A stretch of DNA of 12,174 bases from Larix sibirica (Eukaryota; Streptophyta; Pinopsida; Pinales; Pinaceae), in the NCBI GenBank assembly GCA_004151065.3, contig NWUY0300032312.1:41164-53337 (forward strand), read 5' to 3'. A model generated the notes under the pieces. The model ran no database searches, was not told the DNA's origin, and saw only the letters and a program-made list of their open reading frames with translations. Numbering within the stretch: the stretch's first letter is position 1; every line of letters starts with the position of its first letter. The translations under genes and the position numbers were made by a program. Shown here in pieces: positions 1 to 9,049 of this stretch.

Positions 1-1431
1 ATCTCTGTGTATTATGTGTGTACCATTGTTTAATCTCTATTTTGGTTATGGATATGTATGCCCAACATAGTTTTAAAACTTCACAGATTTAAAAACTTAC
101 ACTTCCCAACATAGTGATGGAATTTCGAGGAGGGCATTAGGGTTTTTGGAAACACTATTGAATTCAGTTAATGACATGCATATTCCAAGCATGATTGTAA
201 CACATAATGTACAACCTTTTATAATTAAATTTGGAAATTGATTGTTGTGTTGTGTTCCCATAACTAATATATGCCAAGAAATTCCCAACACAATGATGGA
301 TTTGACAAACTTTAGCAGTTAATAATGAGTGTTGTACACATAGTTGGGATCCAAGTAATTAGATTTGCGCAAAAGGGGAGGTATGGATACCATTGCATCA
401 TCTAAGCTTGACCTTGGGAATGCTCCTCTTCTCTTCATGTGCGAAACTTGAGAGAGATGCCTAACCATACTACACACATCAACCACTAGCTATATATTAC
501 ATATATTAGGTGTTGGCCATGGGAAGACAAATCATTACCTCATAGTTGGACATGATAACTTTACGACAAATAACATCAAATAACAATGATTTATATCCAT
601 TGTTGTTCACGCCCAATCATATGCATTAATTTTCATTTTGTCTAGACAACCTTTGCTATGTTTAATGTTGCAAACTCCAAGAAAAAACTCCACACATCCA
701 TGCCAACCTCCTCTTGCTGCCATGACCCTCCTCCAATTGTAGATTGCCTCCATGTACATTTGACAAACTTTGACACATATGTCTTTGGTCTCCTCTTCCT
801 ACTATCATAGATGTTGAATGATGCTACATTGTAGAGTACCTCATCCTAGTACCTCGTCCTCAAATGGGTTGATCACATACATGCCTTTGTATTAATGTGT
901 GATGTGTGAGGGTTTGCCTTATTGTAGACAATTGATGGTGTAGCACCGTGGGTGGGGTGTGGTAGCCAAATTGAGGCATTTGATTATGTTCGGGCCACAA
1001 TTGGGTTCTTTAAACTACCATTGTCAATATTGAAGTGAATAGTTTGGCCTATGACCCACACCAATGAATGAATATGACTTTCTTGTCTTCATCTAGATCT
1101 ATAAAAATCTTATGTTTTATAATTAAGATCATTGAGTGAGCAAGTTTTAGATCCTAACCAATGGTTCGAGGCTCAAACTTTGGCATAGAAGTAGACTAGA
1201 GTTGTACCCACACAAGATTTATGCATAGAATATTTAATATTGACTTACTAGTATCTTCTTGCCTTTGATGCTAGAGTTGACATGCATAACCTTATTCATA
1301 GGCAGTTTGTTTATTGGGATGCAAAGTATTGATATGCTTCTTCTTTGCTTGTTTGTCATAAGTATTGGCATTGTCTTGCTAGTCGTTCTAGTAACAATTT
1401 TTTTTTTAACACACTATCTTAGCTTTTTCTT
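1..1431. other. AT-rich region without a recognisable gene
   Basis: No reading frame here shows a recognisable protein domain on either strand, and stops are dense. The part next to 1431 lies downstream of the gag remnant on the minus strand. For about 170 bases (roughly 1431 to 1260) it reads as a Lys/Asn/Gln-rich stretch, which would suit the tail of a gag, but I could not find a zinc knuckle, protease or polymerase motif further on. A short imperfect repeat of about 20 bases (CCCAACA...GATGGA) occurs near 106 and 283. The likely content is old transposon debris. Confidence 0.5.
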
Positions 1432-2119
1432 TTACTCAATCTTTTGGATGAACCTGTGTGTACCCATAAGTGTGCCCATTTTTAGGAATTCTAATTTGTC
1501 CTTAATGCATTGATGTAGCTTGCTTGAGTACTTGAGAACAAGTTTCATTTATGTCTCCCCAATGTCCAAATATCGCACAAGTGTTTATGGAAATCATTTA
1601 TGTAATCATCACATCATTGGTGTAGTTGTTGCCACTTCATGCACTAATCTTCTTGATAATTAAATGCATAGAACTTTTTGTACATTGCCTACACAAAGTT
1701 TCCCCATCTAGTGGTGGGCTCACCATGCTCTTAATGCTATTGGTTGTGTGCTTCACTCTGACCTTGGAGGTTAAAGAGCTCTTTGTAGTTGCAATTTTGA
1801 TCTTCTATACATAATTGAAGTTGTTGACATCAAAATATGTTTGAACACCAACCCATTCATTGAGCACATCAACATCAATCTTTGACTTGAACAAAAAGTT
1901 TTTATGGTTTATGTTCCCCTTGGAGTGATTTTTGCCACCAAACGACATTGATTAAGGTTGTGTGGCTAGGGTTGGAGCAGTTTAGGACACATGTCATTCA
2001 AATAATTAAGCAATCAAGTTAAAATTCTCCTCATATTGCCTCTCAAGTGTGTTGTCTATCATACATTGAATTTTAGCTTTAGGATGCATAGAAGTAGCAT
2101 CATTGTCATTATTTTCCAT
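1432..2119 (-). pseudogene. Degenerate gag of a Ty3/gypsy-type LTR retrotransposon
   Basis: Read on the minus strand, this stretch looks like a decayed Retrotrans_gag (capsid) region. An ATG at 2119 opens a 36-residue acidic and polar segment (MENNDNDATS...). After several stops in the same frame come KIDVDVLNEW and YFDVNNF, around 1880-1815. In plant gypsy gags this pattern (a D-D-LNEW block, then YF.VN.F) marks the start of the capsid domain. A second frame gives DYINDFHKHL from 1607, and a third gives an open 36-codon run, 1542 down to 1435, beginning LVLKYSSKLHQCIKDKLEFL. That run matches the end of the same domain (LVLKY..GLH..I..E.EFL). The three blocks are in the right order but in different frames, with many stops, so the gene is dead. 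The family assignment is from remembered motif patterns. No protease, RT or integrase could be joined to it. Confidence 0.62.
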
Positions 2120-2630
2120 TTATGGTTGCATTGAGTGTCTAAGAGTGTGATTGATTCCATGATTTTGGTCGTTGAATTATGTCCAAATAGCTATCCAAGT
2201 TTAATGTTGAACTTGAAAAGTACCCGTAGATTAGAAAACTAGGGAGAAAAAGTGTTTGGGATATGATGCCATTGAATGCAACGAAGGTTGGGATTAGGGC
2301 GCTTGTCATGCACTATTCTATATTGTATGGAGAGAAATGCCAAACTATGTAGCTTGTTCACACCGAATCTAAGGAACCCTTATAGTCACAATATGAACAA
2401 CATAACAGGGTAGTGTCACAAACAATAATTGATCAGTAAGAACAATAATCAATAATAAAAACATGGAAGCAATTTATCCAATGAAGAAGTGCAAAAGCAA
2501 TTGAAACTAGGTACTTGGGGAAGGAGTATATGTGTATGAAAAAAACCTAAAAAGTGCACATACAAAATGTAAAGAACCAATATGTTCACATAATATAACA
2601 AACATATATAGGCACAATAACAATCTAAGA
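2120..2630. other. AT-rich flank; possible LTR/leader of the gag element
   Basis: No coding sequence is recognisable. Being upstream of the minus-strand gag, this is where an LTR and primer-binding site would lie. On the minus strand near 2272-2255 a string TGGCATCATATCCC resembles the plant initiator-Met primer site (TGGTATCAGAGC), with three mismatches in twelve bases, which is too weak to call. No LTR ends could be defined. Confidence 0.3.
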
Positions 2631-2640
2631 ACTTAAGTGT
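2631..2640. repeat. Candidate 5' target-site duplication of the LINE
   Basis: ACTTAAGTGT occurs here and again at 9037-9046, directly after the A-rich end of the LINE. Allowing one missing T, the match extends to ACTTAAGTGT(T)GAT (2631-2644 and 9037-9049). Length and position fit the duplications made by target-primed reverse transcription. A 10-base match between two AT-rich flanks could still arise by chance. Confidence 0.6.
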
Positions 2641-3069
2641 TGATGGCATTGTTTCGAACTTGCGTTTGCACTATTTCTGGTTATGGCACAATTTAACATG
2701 GGCCCTAGAGTCAAGCTCGTTACGGGGTGGTGAGACTAGTACCAACCATGCTAAAAGAGTGGGAAGCTGGTGTTTTTTCTGTAGTTCCATGTTTTCAGTC
2801 ATAACAACAAAACTTACTCTGTTTTTCTCCCCGCACACCGGTTTTCTTGGCGCTTTTCTCAGGGGGTGTTCTTTGTTATGTTGTCCTTGTTTGGGCTCGG
2901 TGTAAGGATGTCTACACATGGGATCGCATCACATCCAGCTGAATGGTAGGGAAGTGCTTTATTGACGCCTATCAGTACCCTTACACCGGGTTTTTTCTCT
3001 TCTCGGGGAGTTGTTAAAACAAACCCTAGGGAGAAAGTCATTTTTGAACACTATCCTTTCACTTTGACT
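2641..3069 (+). other. LINE 5' UTR / internal promoter region
   Basis: This stretch sits between the candidate insertion boundary and the ORF1 start. The ORF1 frame is open upstream from about 2962 but has no ATG before 3070, so I treat it as leader. LINEs generally carry an internal promoter here. I can see no TATA box or other element that I would name. Two stretches near 2835 and 2983 (CACACCGGTTTTCTTGG and TACACCGGGTTTTTTCT) resemble each other and might be a degraded internal duplication. Confidence 0.55.
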
Positions 3070-4714
3070 ATGGAGGAACCTAGGGGACCTAGGAGTAATG
3101 GTTACTCGGGTGGAGGCCATCCTGCTCCGACGCAACTGACAGACCCTATCTTGCTGTCCTATGAACATAATCGTCCTGTGGGTGTGAACTCTAGGTCCCG
3201 GCATTATAGGCTAACTTTCAAGAAGGAAAGGATAGGGAGTCTTGTTTGTGTGATAGGGAAAGATGTTACCCTATATATGGTTGTAGCATTGAATCGGAGA
3301 TCCTTTGTCTAGCATTTCGAATATATCAAGCTAAACAGAGTGGAGTTGTTACAGTGGATTCAACTTAAGTGGAAACCATTTATAAAAAATATACCTAGGG
3401 TTTTGATGTTGAGCAACAGATGGATTTTGTTTCAGTTTCCGTCAGAAATTGACAGAAGAAATATTGAAGAAAGGTTCTGGGTTTTGGGTCATGGATCTCT
3501 TGTTTTGTCTCAATGGTATTCAGGGCAGAAGGAAAAATATCACAAGAGACATTTATGGGCCATCCTTCCTGGTTTCTCGTTGCAATGCTGGAATCTCAAG
3601 GATTTCATGGCGATAGCCAACACCATTGGGCGCTTCATCCTGATCGAGGAAGAGCAACTAATTGGCACAGAGCGGAGGGCACCTAGATTTTTGGTGGAAT
3701 TGGACACCAAAGAAGGGTTACCTGGAGAGGTAAAGGTGATATGGGAAGGGAACTCTTTCATCCAAACCTTGGATTTTTGGAGGGTTACTTTTTGGTGCCA
3801 TTGGTGTTGGAAAATTGGTCATGCAAAGGAGCAGTGTGGCTCCCCCAATGTGGATTCTGCAGAGGTAAAAAAGAATCAGCTATCATTGGTGGAAGGCGAT
3901 TTGGAAGTGTTTGTTCACCCTTTCCCTTTGGATGTGTAGTCAGCGTCGTCGCTTGTGGATAAGTTCACACACATTATTCCTGTTTTATTAAAATTTATTT
4001 TTCTGGAAGAAATTATCGAGTCCCTCTCGGTTTCGATGTTATTAGATGGTGAAAGGGGAGGAGTGGGTATGATTGATTTCGTTTATTCTGAGGACACTCC
4101 ATCATTATCCTCTCCAGGTGGAGAGTGACCCTATCAGAAAAGGGAAGAGATTTCTTGACGGTCCCTTTGATTTAGGGTAATTCCCACCCCTCCCTGGATG
4201 TTGCTGCTGAACATAGCTACTCATGTGGGACATTTCTCCCTGCATGTTTTCCTGGGGGGAGTTTGGCATCCCATCCTGAGTTTCTCTTGATGCACTTGGT
4301 ATCGTTGGTGTCCCTCCTGTGGTTTCGGATTTTCCCCCTCTCGAGGATAAGACCTCCACTGATCTGGAGATTGAAATCTCTTCGTCACCCTTATGTGCCC
4401 CCTCACGTTCTGTTGTTAAGAGTTGTGATGACCTGCGTACCCCCTTGCCTACTTACTTTGTGAAAGAGGACAAGGGTTTGTGTACCCTCTCGATCTCCTC
4501 TATCTTTAATGGCAATGTGACTATTAGGAAATCTAAAAAAAACCATAAGGGTAACTCGAGGTTAGGCTCTCCCATTTTCCAGACTCCCCGTTGTGAGAAT
4601 CCTAAGCTTGCTTCTCTTTTTGACAAAGGTTTACCTCGGTCGTCCTCTATTTCACCTCCATCATGTTCTGGGCCTCTTAGAGACTTTACAGCCCATGAGA
4701 GCAGTTCCTTATGA
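3070..4714 (+). pseudogene. LINE ORF1: DUF4283-like protein with CCHC zinc knuckle, broken
   Basis: ORF1 proteins of plant LINEs bind element RNA and form the ribonucleoprotein needed for transposition. Translation from ATG 3070 (MEEPRGPRSN...) runs to a TAG at 3310-3312 (codon 81), then continues in the same frame to a TAG at 3937-3939. The DUF4283-like region covers roughly residues 38-150, with the usual NRWILFQF and W.LGHGSLVL blocks. Next come a linker (FMAIANTIGRFI, RAPRFLVELD) and a perfect CX2CX4HX4C knuckle (Cys at 3796, 3805 and 3835, His at 3820; residues 243-256). After 3939 the frame stays open to a TGA at 4126, then shifts at least once. A Ser/Pro-rich hydrophilic C-terminal tail is readable in another frame from about 4258 and is open from 4319 to the stop TGA at 4712-4714. 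The full length of about 550 codons is normal for plant LINE ORF1. The frame changes between 4120 and 4260 cannot be placed exactly. Confidence 0.8.
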
Positions 4715-5400
4715 AGATAGTCACTTTCAACATGAGAGGGCTTGGCAGAGGCCCAAAATGTTATGCCCTGAAACAATTTCTAGAAGTGGTTCATCCATGT
4801 GTTGTCCTCTTTCACGAGACTATGACCCAAGCCTCTTTTGGCTGTAATTAATTTTTAAACATTAAACCCTCTTGGCATGTCTGTGCGACTAACTCATAAT
4901 GCTTATCGGAGGGTCTCATGGTTGCTTGGGATCTCATTTTTGCTAAATTCGATGCTTACCTCACTGACACAGACATTCTCATTGAAGGGAAGTTAAAAGG
5001 TTTGTCGAAAAAGATTCAGATATTGAACATCTATGGGCCTTATCATCACAAAATATTATTTTGGGAGAAGATCTTTGTTCTGGGCCATCTCGAGGATAAC
5101 TCACTGATTCTGGGAGGCGACCTAAATTTCACTCTCTCTTTGGAGGAAGTGTGGGGATCCGGAAAACAACTTGACCCTTTAGCGGATTACCTTTCCTCTC
5201 TCTTTGAAGAGGCCAAACTTGTGGACATTCAACCAAATATCTTGGTTCCTACTTGGTCTAATGGCCATTGTGGGAGGGATGGTATTGCAAAGAGGATGGA
5301 TCGATTTTTCATAGTAAAACGATTATGTGATTGTTTTGGTCGTTATTGGTCTTGGAATTACTCACTGGGTATGTCCGATCACAAGGAGACCATTTTACAA
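4711..5400 (+). other. ORF2 AP-type endonuclease domain
   Basis: This is an endonuclease/exonuclease/phosphatase fold. All expected catalytic and metal-binding blocks can be seen: FN of FNMRGL at residues 6-7, Glu of HET at residue 36, NIYGPY, GGDLN with Asp at 5119 and Asn at 5125, RMDRF (5293-5307) and SDH with His at 5380. Only two stops (4849 and 4897) break it. The segment between them reads FLNIKPSWHVCATNS, the normal spacer of the family. SEGLMVAWD at 4906 replaces the usual SGGL.VAWD, which one G-to-A change would explain. Confidence 0.88.
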
Positions 5401-6069
5401 CTTGATTTGGATGATACCTTTGCTATGTATCCATTTAAGTTTAATCCTTCTTGGATTGAAGAGTTGGATTTTGATGAGTTGGTGCGATCACATTGGCAAA
5501 AGCTTAACCCTGTGGATAATCAATGCGCTATGATTGGTTTGGTTTCTAAGCTTTCAAAACTCAGGGAGGTTGTTAAAAGATGGGAGCATGATAAGAAGTC
5601 TGCAAATCTCTCTCATCTTAAGGAAATCCAACTGGAACCCCAGTCTCTATCAGAACACTCAGAAGGGGAACTCTTTGCAGAATCAAGGAAAGAAAGAATA
5701 ATCTTTTTGGAGACGCAGAAGTCTAAGATACTTGGGTAGATTGAGGAAACATCGTGTCAGAAAAGATGTGCTGTGTGGCTGCAGGTGGGGGACAAGAACA
5801 CCAAATTCTTTCATATATTTGCTAATCAAAGACTACTGATAAACTCTATTTGGGAAATTAGAGATAAGCAAGATAACATTCGGTGTGATTCCAAGTCCAT
5901 TAAATAAGCGGCCACTGATCATTTTTTGGATATTTATACTGGGAAAGAGTCAGCTGATCTGATAAAACAACTTGCTTGCATCCGAAAATACCCTAGATTC
6001 TTCTCGCGGGAAGATGGCCTTGATATTAGAAAAAAGATTGCAGTGGATGAGGTTTACAATGTTTTAAAG

Positions 6070-6942
6070 GGATTTTCAAAGGATAAGAGTCCTGGACCGG
6101 ACAGGTGGACCATTGAATTTTATCTTCACTACTTTGATCTTTTGGGTAAATATTTAACTGCTGCAGTTGACTAGTCTAGAAGGAAGGAACTGGTTCCGGG
6201 CTCTTTGAACTGAACCTACATCACCCTTGTTCCCAAAAAAGATTGTCCTATGGATTTCAGTGAGTATAGACCGGTTATGCTTTGTAACCTATTGTACAAG
6301 ATTATTGCGAAGATCATTACTGAGCGTATTAAACCATTACTTGGCAAGTTTATCTCGACTAAGCAATTTGGATTTCTACTTGGAAGGCCAATCTTGGATG
6401 CGGTGGGTGTGGCATAGGAGGTTTTACATTCAGTGAAACAAAAGCAGTTGATGGCTTTCATTCTTAAGCTGGATCTTGAGAAGGCATATGACAAGGTGGA
6501 TTGGAGTTATCTTATATTTGTCTTAATTCAGATTGGCTTACCTGTTGGGATTGTGAGCTGGATTATGTCTTGTGTCACCTCGGCCAGGTTCGCCATGTTG
6601 ATAAATGGGTCACCTACAGGCTTCTTCTCTAGAAACCGTGGGATCAAGCAGGGTTGTCCTCTGTCTCCTTATTTATTCATTATGGTGATTGAGGGTCTCA
6701 GTTTGATGATCAACGAGGTGAAAATACAAAAAACGATCAAAGGACTCAAGGTAAATTTATCTATATTTGTCACACACTTGCTTTTCATTGATGATGTTTT
6801 GCTATTTGGGGAGGGTTCTCCTTCTGAATGGAAACAATATTCAGTCATCTTACAGTCCTTTTGTGAAGCCTCAGGTATGTCTTTTAACAAGCATAAATCC
6901 TGTTTTAGTTACTTGTGTAAGGATAACTATATCTTGCAGTAG
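6070..6942 (+). other. ORF2 reverse transcriptase domain (RVT_1)
   Basis: The seven-motif RT core is present. SPGPDRW at 6088-6108 is the entry motif, normally SPGPDG. It is followed by TYITLVPK, SEYRP and NLLYKIIAK, QFGFL.GR, motif A LKLDLEKAYDKVDW with catalytic Asp at 6472, motif B GIKQGCPLSPYLF (6640-6678), and motif C LLFIDDVLLFG with Asp pair 6790-6795. Motif C in plant LINEs is normally FADD or FVDD; Ile here fits one more transition. Catalytic aspartates are intact, while stops at 6172, 6211 and 6415 lie inside the domain and 6940 closes it. Confidence 0.92.
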
Positions 6943-7879
6943 ATTGAAACGTTTCCCCGCTATCGGATGTCAGAGTTGGAGGATGGTTTCCGATACCTAG
7001 GCTTTCATTTAAAACCGAACAATTATAAACCTAGGGATTGGAACTGGCTTGCCAAGAAGGTTCAACGGAAGATCACATCATGGTCTTTTCGGTGGTTGTC
7101 TTTAGGTGGGAGATTAACTTTGGTTAACTATGTACTATAATGCATACCTATTTTTTGGTTTTCACTTTACATCATCCCCAACTCTATGCTCTCATCTATC
7201 AGAAGTAAAATTTTCTAGTTTCTTTGGGCGGGGAAAGTTGGAGTCTCAAAGTTTCATCTTGCATCCTGGGAATCCTTGTCTCTACCTAAAGTGAATGGGG
7301 GGTGGGGATACAAAATTTAGCTACTTTTAACTTGGATTCATGTGCAAAATCCTCGTGCAGAAGCTTATTTGATCATGGCCTCTGGGGGAACCTAATCAGA
7401 GTTAAGTATCTAAGGAGACTCCCCCCGGTCTTCTGGCTTAGAAACCATTCTCGGCCTCCTCATTCAAGATTGACTATTTCACGCAGTTTTCTGGTATCCT
7501 ATCCTATACCAAATCAAGCTGTGGCGTGGTTGGTTGGTAGAGGCTCACAAGTCTTTGTTGGGATTGATTTGGTTGTGGGACTTGAGGAAACTTCTCCTTT
7601 GTCTCAGGATTTAATTGTGTAGTTGCACCAACATAATATTTTTGCTATGAGGTAGGCTGGAACTTTAATTGACATTAACAGATGGAAGTGGTTTACGACG
7701 AAAGATTTGGGTTTGAATCCTCCTTTTGATATGTACAAAATTTGTATCAGGCAGGTATTGTTCTAACGGAAAAGGAAGATATAGTGGTTTGGCGATACAA
7801 CTCTTATGATGGATCGCTCACGACTCGTCTAGCTTATAAGCTTGCTATGGAATCAATTTGTCTCACATCTCCTTGCTGA

Positions 7880-8080
7880 TGGTTAAATTTTTTTTGGAAA
7901 GGTAGGGTGCCACTCAAAATCCAAAGCTTCGTGTGGCTTTGTCTCCGTAATAAAATATTGGTGTGGCGGAATTTGCAGAGGAGAGGATATGAGGGGCCTG
8001 GTTGGTGTTATCTGTGCCTGACAGGCGAAGAGACTGTTGATCATTTATTTGGATGCTGCTCTTTTTTCCAATCTATCTGG
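7880..8080 (+). other. ORF2 zf-RVT zinc-binding domain
   Basis: In the second reading frame, WLNFFWKGRVPLK is followed by FVWLCLRNKI and NLQRRGY. Then comes the metal site: CYLC (Cys at 8006 and 8015), HLFGCC (His at 8042, Cys at 8054) and a closing IWW. This is the zinc-binding domain found between RT and RNase H in plant LINE ORF2. A TGA at 7877-7879 lies just before it. Confidence 0.88.
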
Positions 8081-8349
8081 TGGATGCTTAACTTTCTATC
8101 GGTTTTGATCTCGCCTAGGACTTACCTTATTTCAAGGACAATATGTCACGGTGGTTTGAGCATACTAGAGAGGAACCTCTCCTAATATGTTTCATATTAT
8201 GGGGCATTTGGAAATCCTGCAATGATTCTATCTTTAACAACAGGAAGGCGTCTGTGGAGTTAGTGGCTACAAAAATACTGGCACTCTATCTTGAATCAAA
8301 AGGGCAGGAGGTAACGAGGGCGTCGAGGCTGATAAATTTAACTGAGTCT

Positions 8350-8750
8350 TCCTTCCCTTTTCCTCTGGGATATTTCGATGGAGCAGCTAAGGAGGGACTC
8401 TGTGGAGCAGGTGCTGTTTTGAAACTGTCCATGAATCATGTCTTCCATTTATCTTTCATGGCTAGCTTAGGCTCAAATTTGAATAAGAACTTCTCGCATT
8501 ATGGGGGATTTTATGGTTCGCAAATTAGAGAGGTCTTCATTTTATCCGTGTATTTGGGGATTCCAAATGTATCATCGATTGGTATCTCGGGCTGGCACGG
8601 ATTTTAAGCCATTGGATGTCTACGGTCAAGCATCTAATCTCCTCTTTTGAGCAGATTCAGTTCACTCATATATATCGGGAAGCAAATGTGGTTGCAGACT
8701 CTCTATCAAAGAGAAGATTGGGAAAAATGGACGATTGGATATTTGTGGAA
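8350..8750 (+). other. ORF2 RNase H domain, second acidic residue lost
   Basis: The domain starts in frame 1 with GYFDGAAK (first catalytic Asp at 8377) and GAGAVL. It then shifts to frame 3 near 8488, where LLALWGILWFA, RGLHFIRVFGDSK (Asp at 8559), FTHIYREANVVADSLSK (Asp at 8697) follow. Related elements read N.KAELLALWG at the frame change. Here AATAAGAA runs straight into CTTCTCGCA, so about four bases, including the codon for the catalytic Glu, seem to be missing. A TAG at 8526-8528 stands where Leu is usual. RNase H at this position is typical of plant L1 elements. Confidence 0.85.
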
Positions 8751-8810
8751 GAATTTTTGAATGGAGATCTCCTTATTTCTGATCAATTTCCTTACTATAA
8801 TGCTGACTAA

Positions 8811-9036
8811 TTTATGAGAGCCTTTACTGTCTGGTAGTAGGTTTCGTTGAATATCAACTTGTTTTGAGAAACATGCATTTGTATGGAAGGTTATCCACTT
8901 GATGGATGGAAGTTGTGATGGATTGTTATTTTGAGGTTATGTGAATGAGAAGTAGCTCACTTCTCTGTTTATGATGTACTGGCTGATAGCAACTTTTTCT
9001 TAATATAAAGTTGTTTTTTTCCTGTGTGAAAATAAT
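8811..9036 (+). other. LINE 3' UTR and A-rich tail
   Basis: This noncoding stretch ends CTTAATATAAAGTTG, then a T run, CCTGTGTG and GAAAATAAT. The AATATAAA string near 9002-9009 resembles a plant near-upstream polyadenylation signal. The last nine bases are a short, eroded A-rich tail directly before the second copy of the candidate target-site duplication. Confidence 0.6.
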
Positions 9037-9046
9037 ACTTAAGTGT
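9037..9046. repeat. Candidate 3' target-site duplication of the LINE
   Basis: This is an exact copy of the ACTTAAGTGT at 2631-2640, extendable to GAT with a one-base gap. It lies immediately after the A-rich end of the element. Confidence 0.6.
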
Positions 9047-9049
9047 GAT

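Larger units (their letters stand above)
4711..8810 (+). pseudogene. LINE ORF2: endonuclease / reverse transcriptase / zf-RVT / RNase H, broken
   Basis: ORF2 nicks the target DNA, copies element RNA at the nick and probably removes RNA from the hybrid. I start it at ATG 4711 because MKIVTFNMRGLG is the usual beginning of plant LINE ORF2 and overlaps the ORF1 stop. From 4711 to about 7308 a single frame carries endonuclease, reverse transcriptase and thumb. It has stops at 4849, 4897, 5737, 5905, 6172, 6211, 6415, 6940, 7138 and 7216 but no frameshift. The frame then changes near 7303 (GGWG to IQNLATFNL, consistent with one G lost in a G run), near 7750, near 8110-8140, and near 8488. Further stops lie at 7620, 7653, 7877 and 8526. 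The end is TAA 8808-8810, after a tail reading SDQFPYYNAD. Total length is about 1,366 codons, normal for plant L1 ORF2 with RNase H. Confidence 0.9.
2641..9036 (+). mobile_element. Near full-length, inactivated plant L1-type LINE
   Basis: This non-LTR retrotransposon of about 6.4 kb has the standard plant L1 order. The 5' UTR runs from 2641 to 3069, ORF1 from 3070 to 4714, ORF2 from 4711 to 8810, and the 3' UTR from 8811 to 9036. The 3' UTR ends in a weak A-rich tail (GAAAATAAT). The interior is visibly richer in G and C than the AT-rich flanks on both sides. The boundaries are set by the candidate duplication at 2631-2640 and 9037-9046. They could be a few bases off, because the 3' copy follows A residues and the tail is short. 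Most LINE copies in plant genomes are 5'-truncated, so a copy with a complete ORF1 and upstream leader is less usual. All coding parts carry stops or frameshifts, so it cannot move unaided. Confidence 0.85.

Noticed and set aside
1259-1814. Two plus-strand frames of 84 and 62 codons rich in Leu, Ile, Val and Phe (membrane-like)
   Set aside because: They are antisense to the Lys/Asn/Gln-rich end of the gag remnant, which by itself yields hydrophobic codons on the opposite strand.
2253-2274. Minus-strand primer-binding-site-like string TGGCATCATATCCC
   Set aside because: It has three mismatches in twelve bases to the plant initiator-Met primer site, and no LTR end could be defined beside it.
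2671-3204. Overlapping open frames on both strands in the LINE leader
   Set aside because: They have no domain, overlap each other on opposite strands and lie in a GC-richer 5' UTR where stops are simply rarer. The real ORF1 frame runs through the plus strand from 3070.
4453-4776. 107-codon minus-strand frame
   Set aside because: It is antisense to the ORF1 tail and ORF2 start, which carry recognisable protein sequence on the plus strand, and shows no motif of its own.
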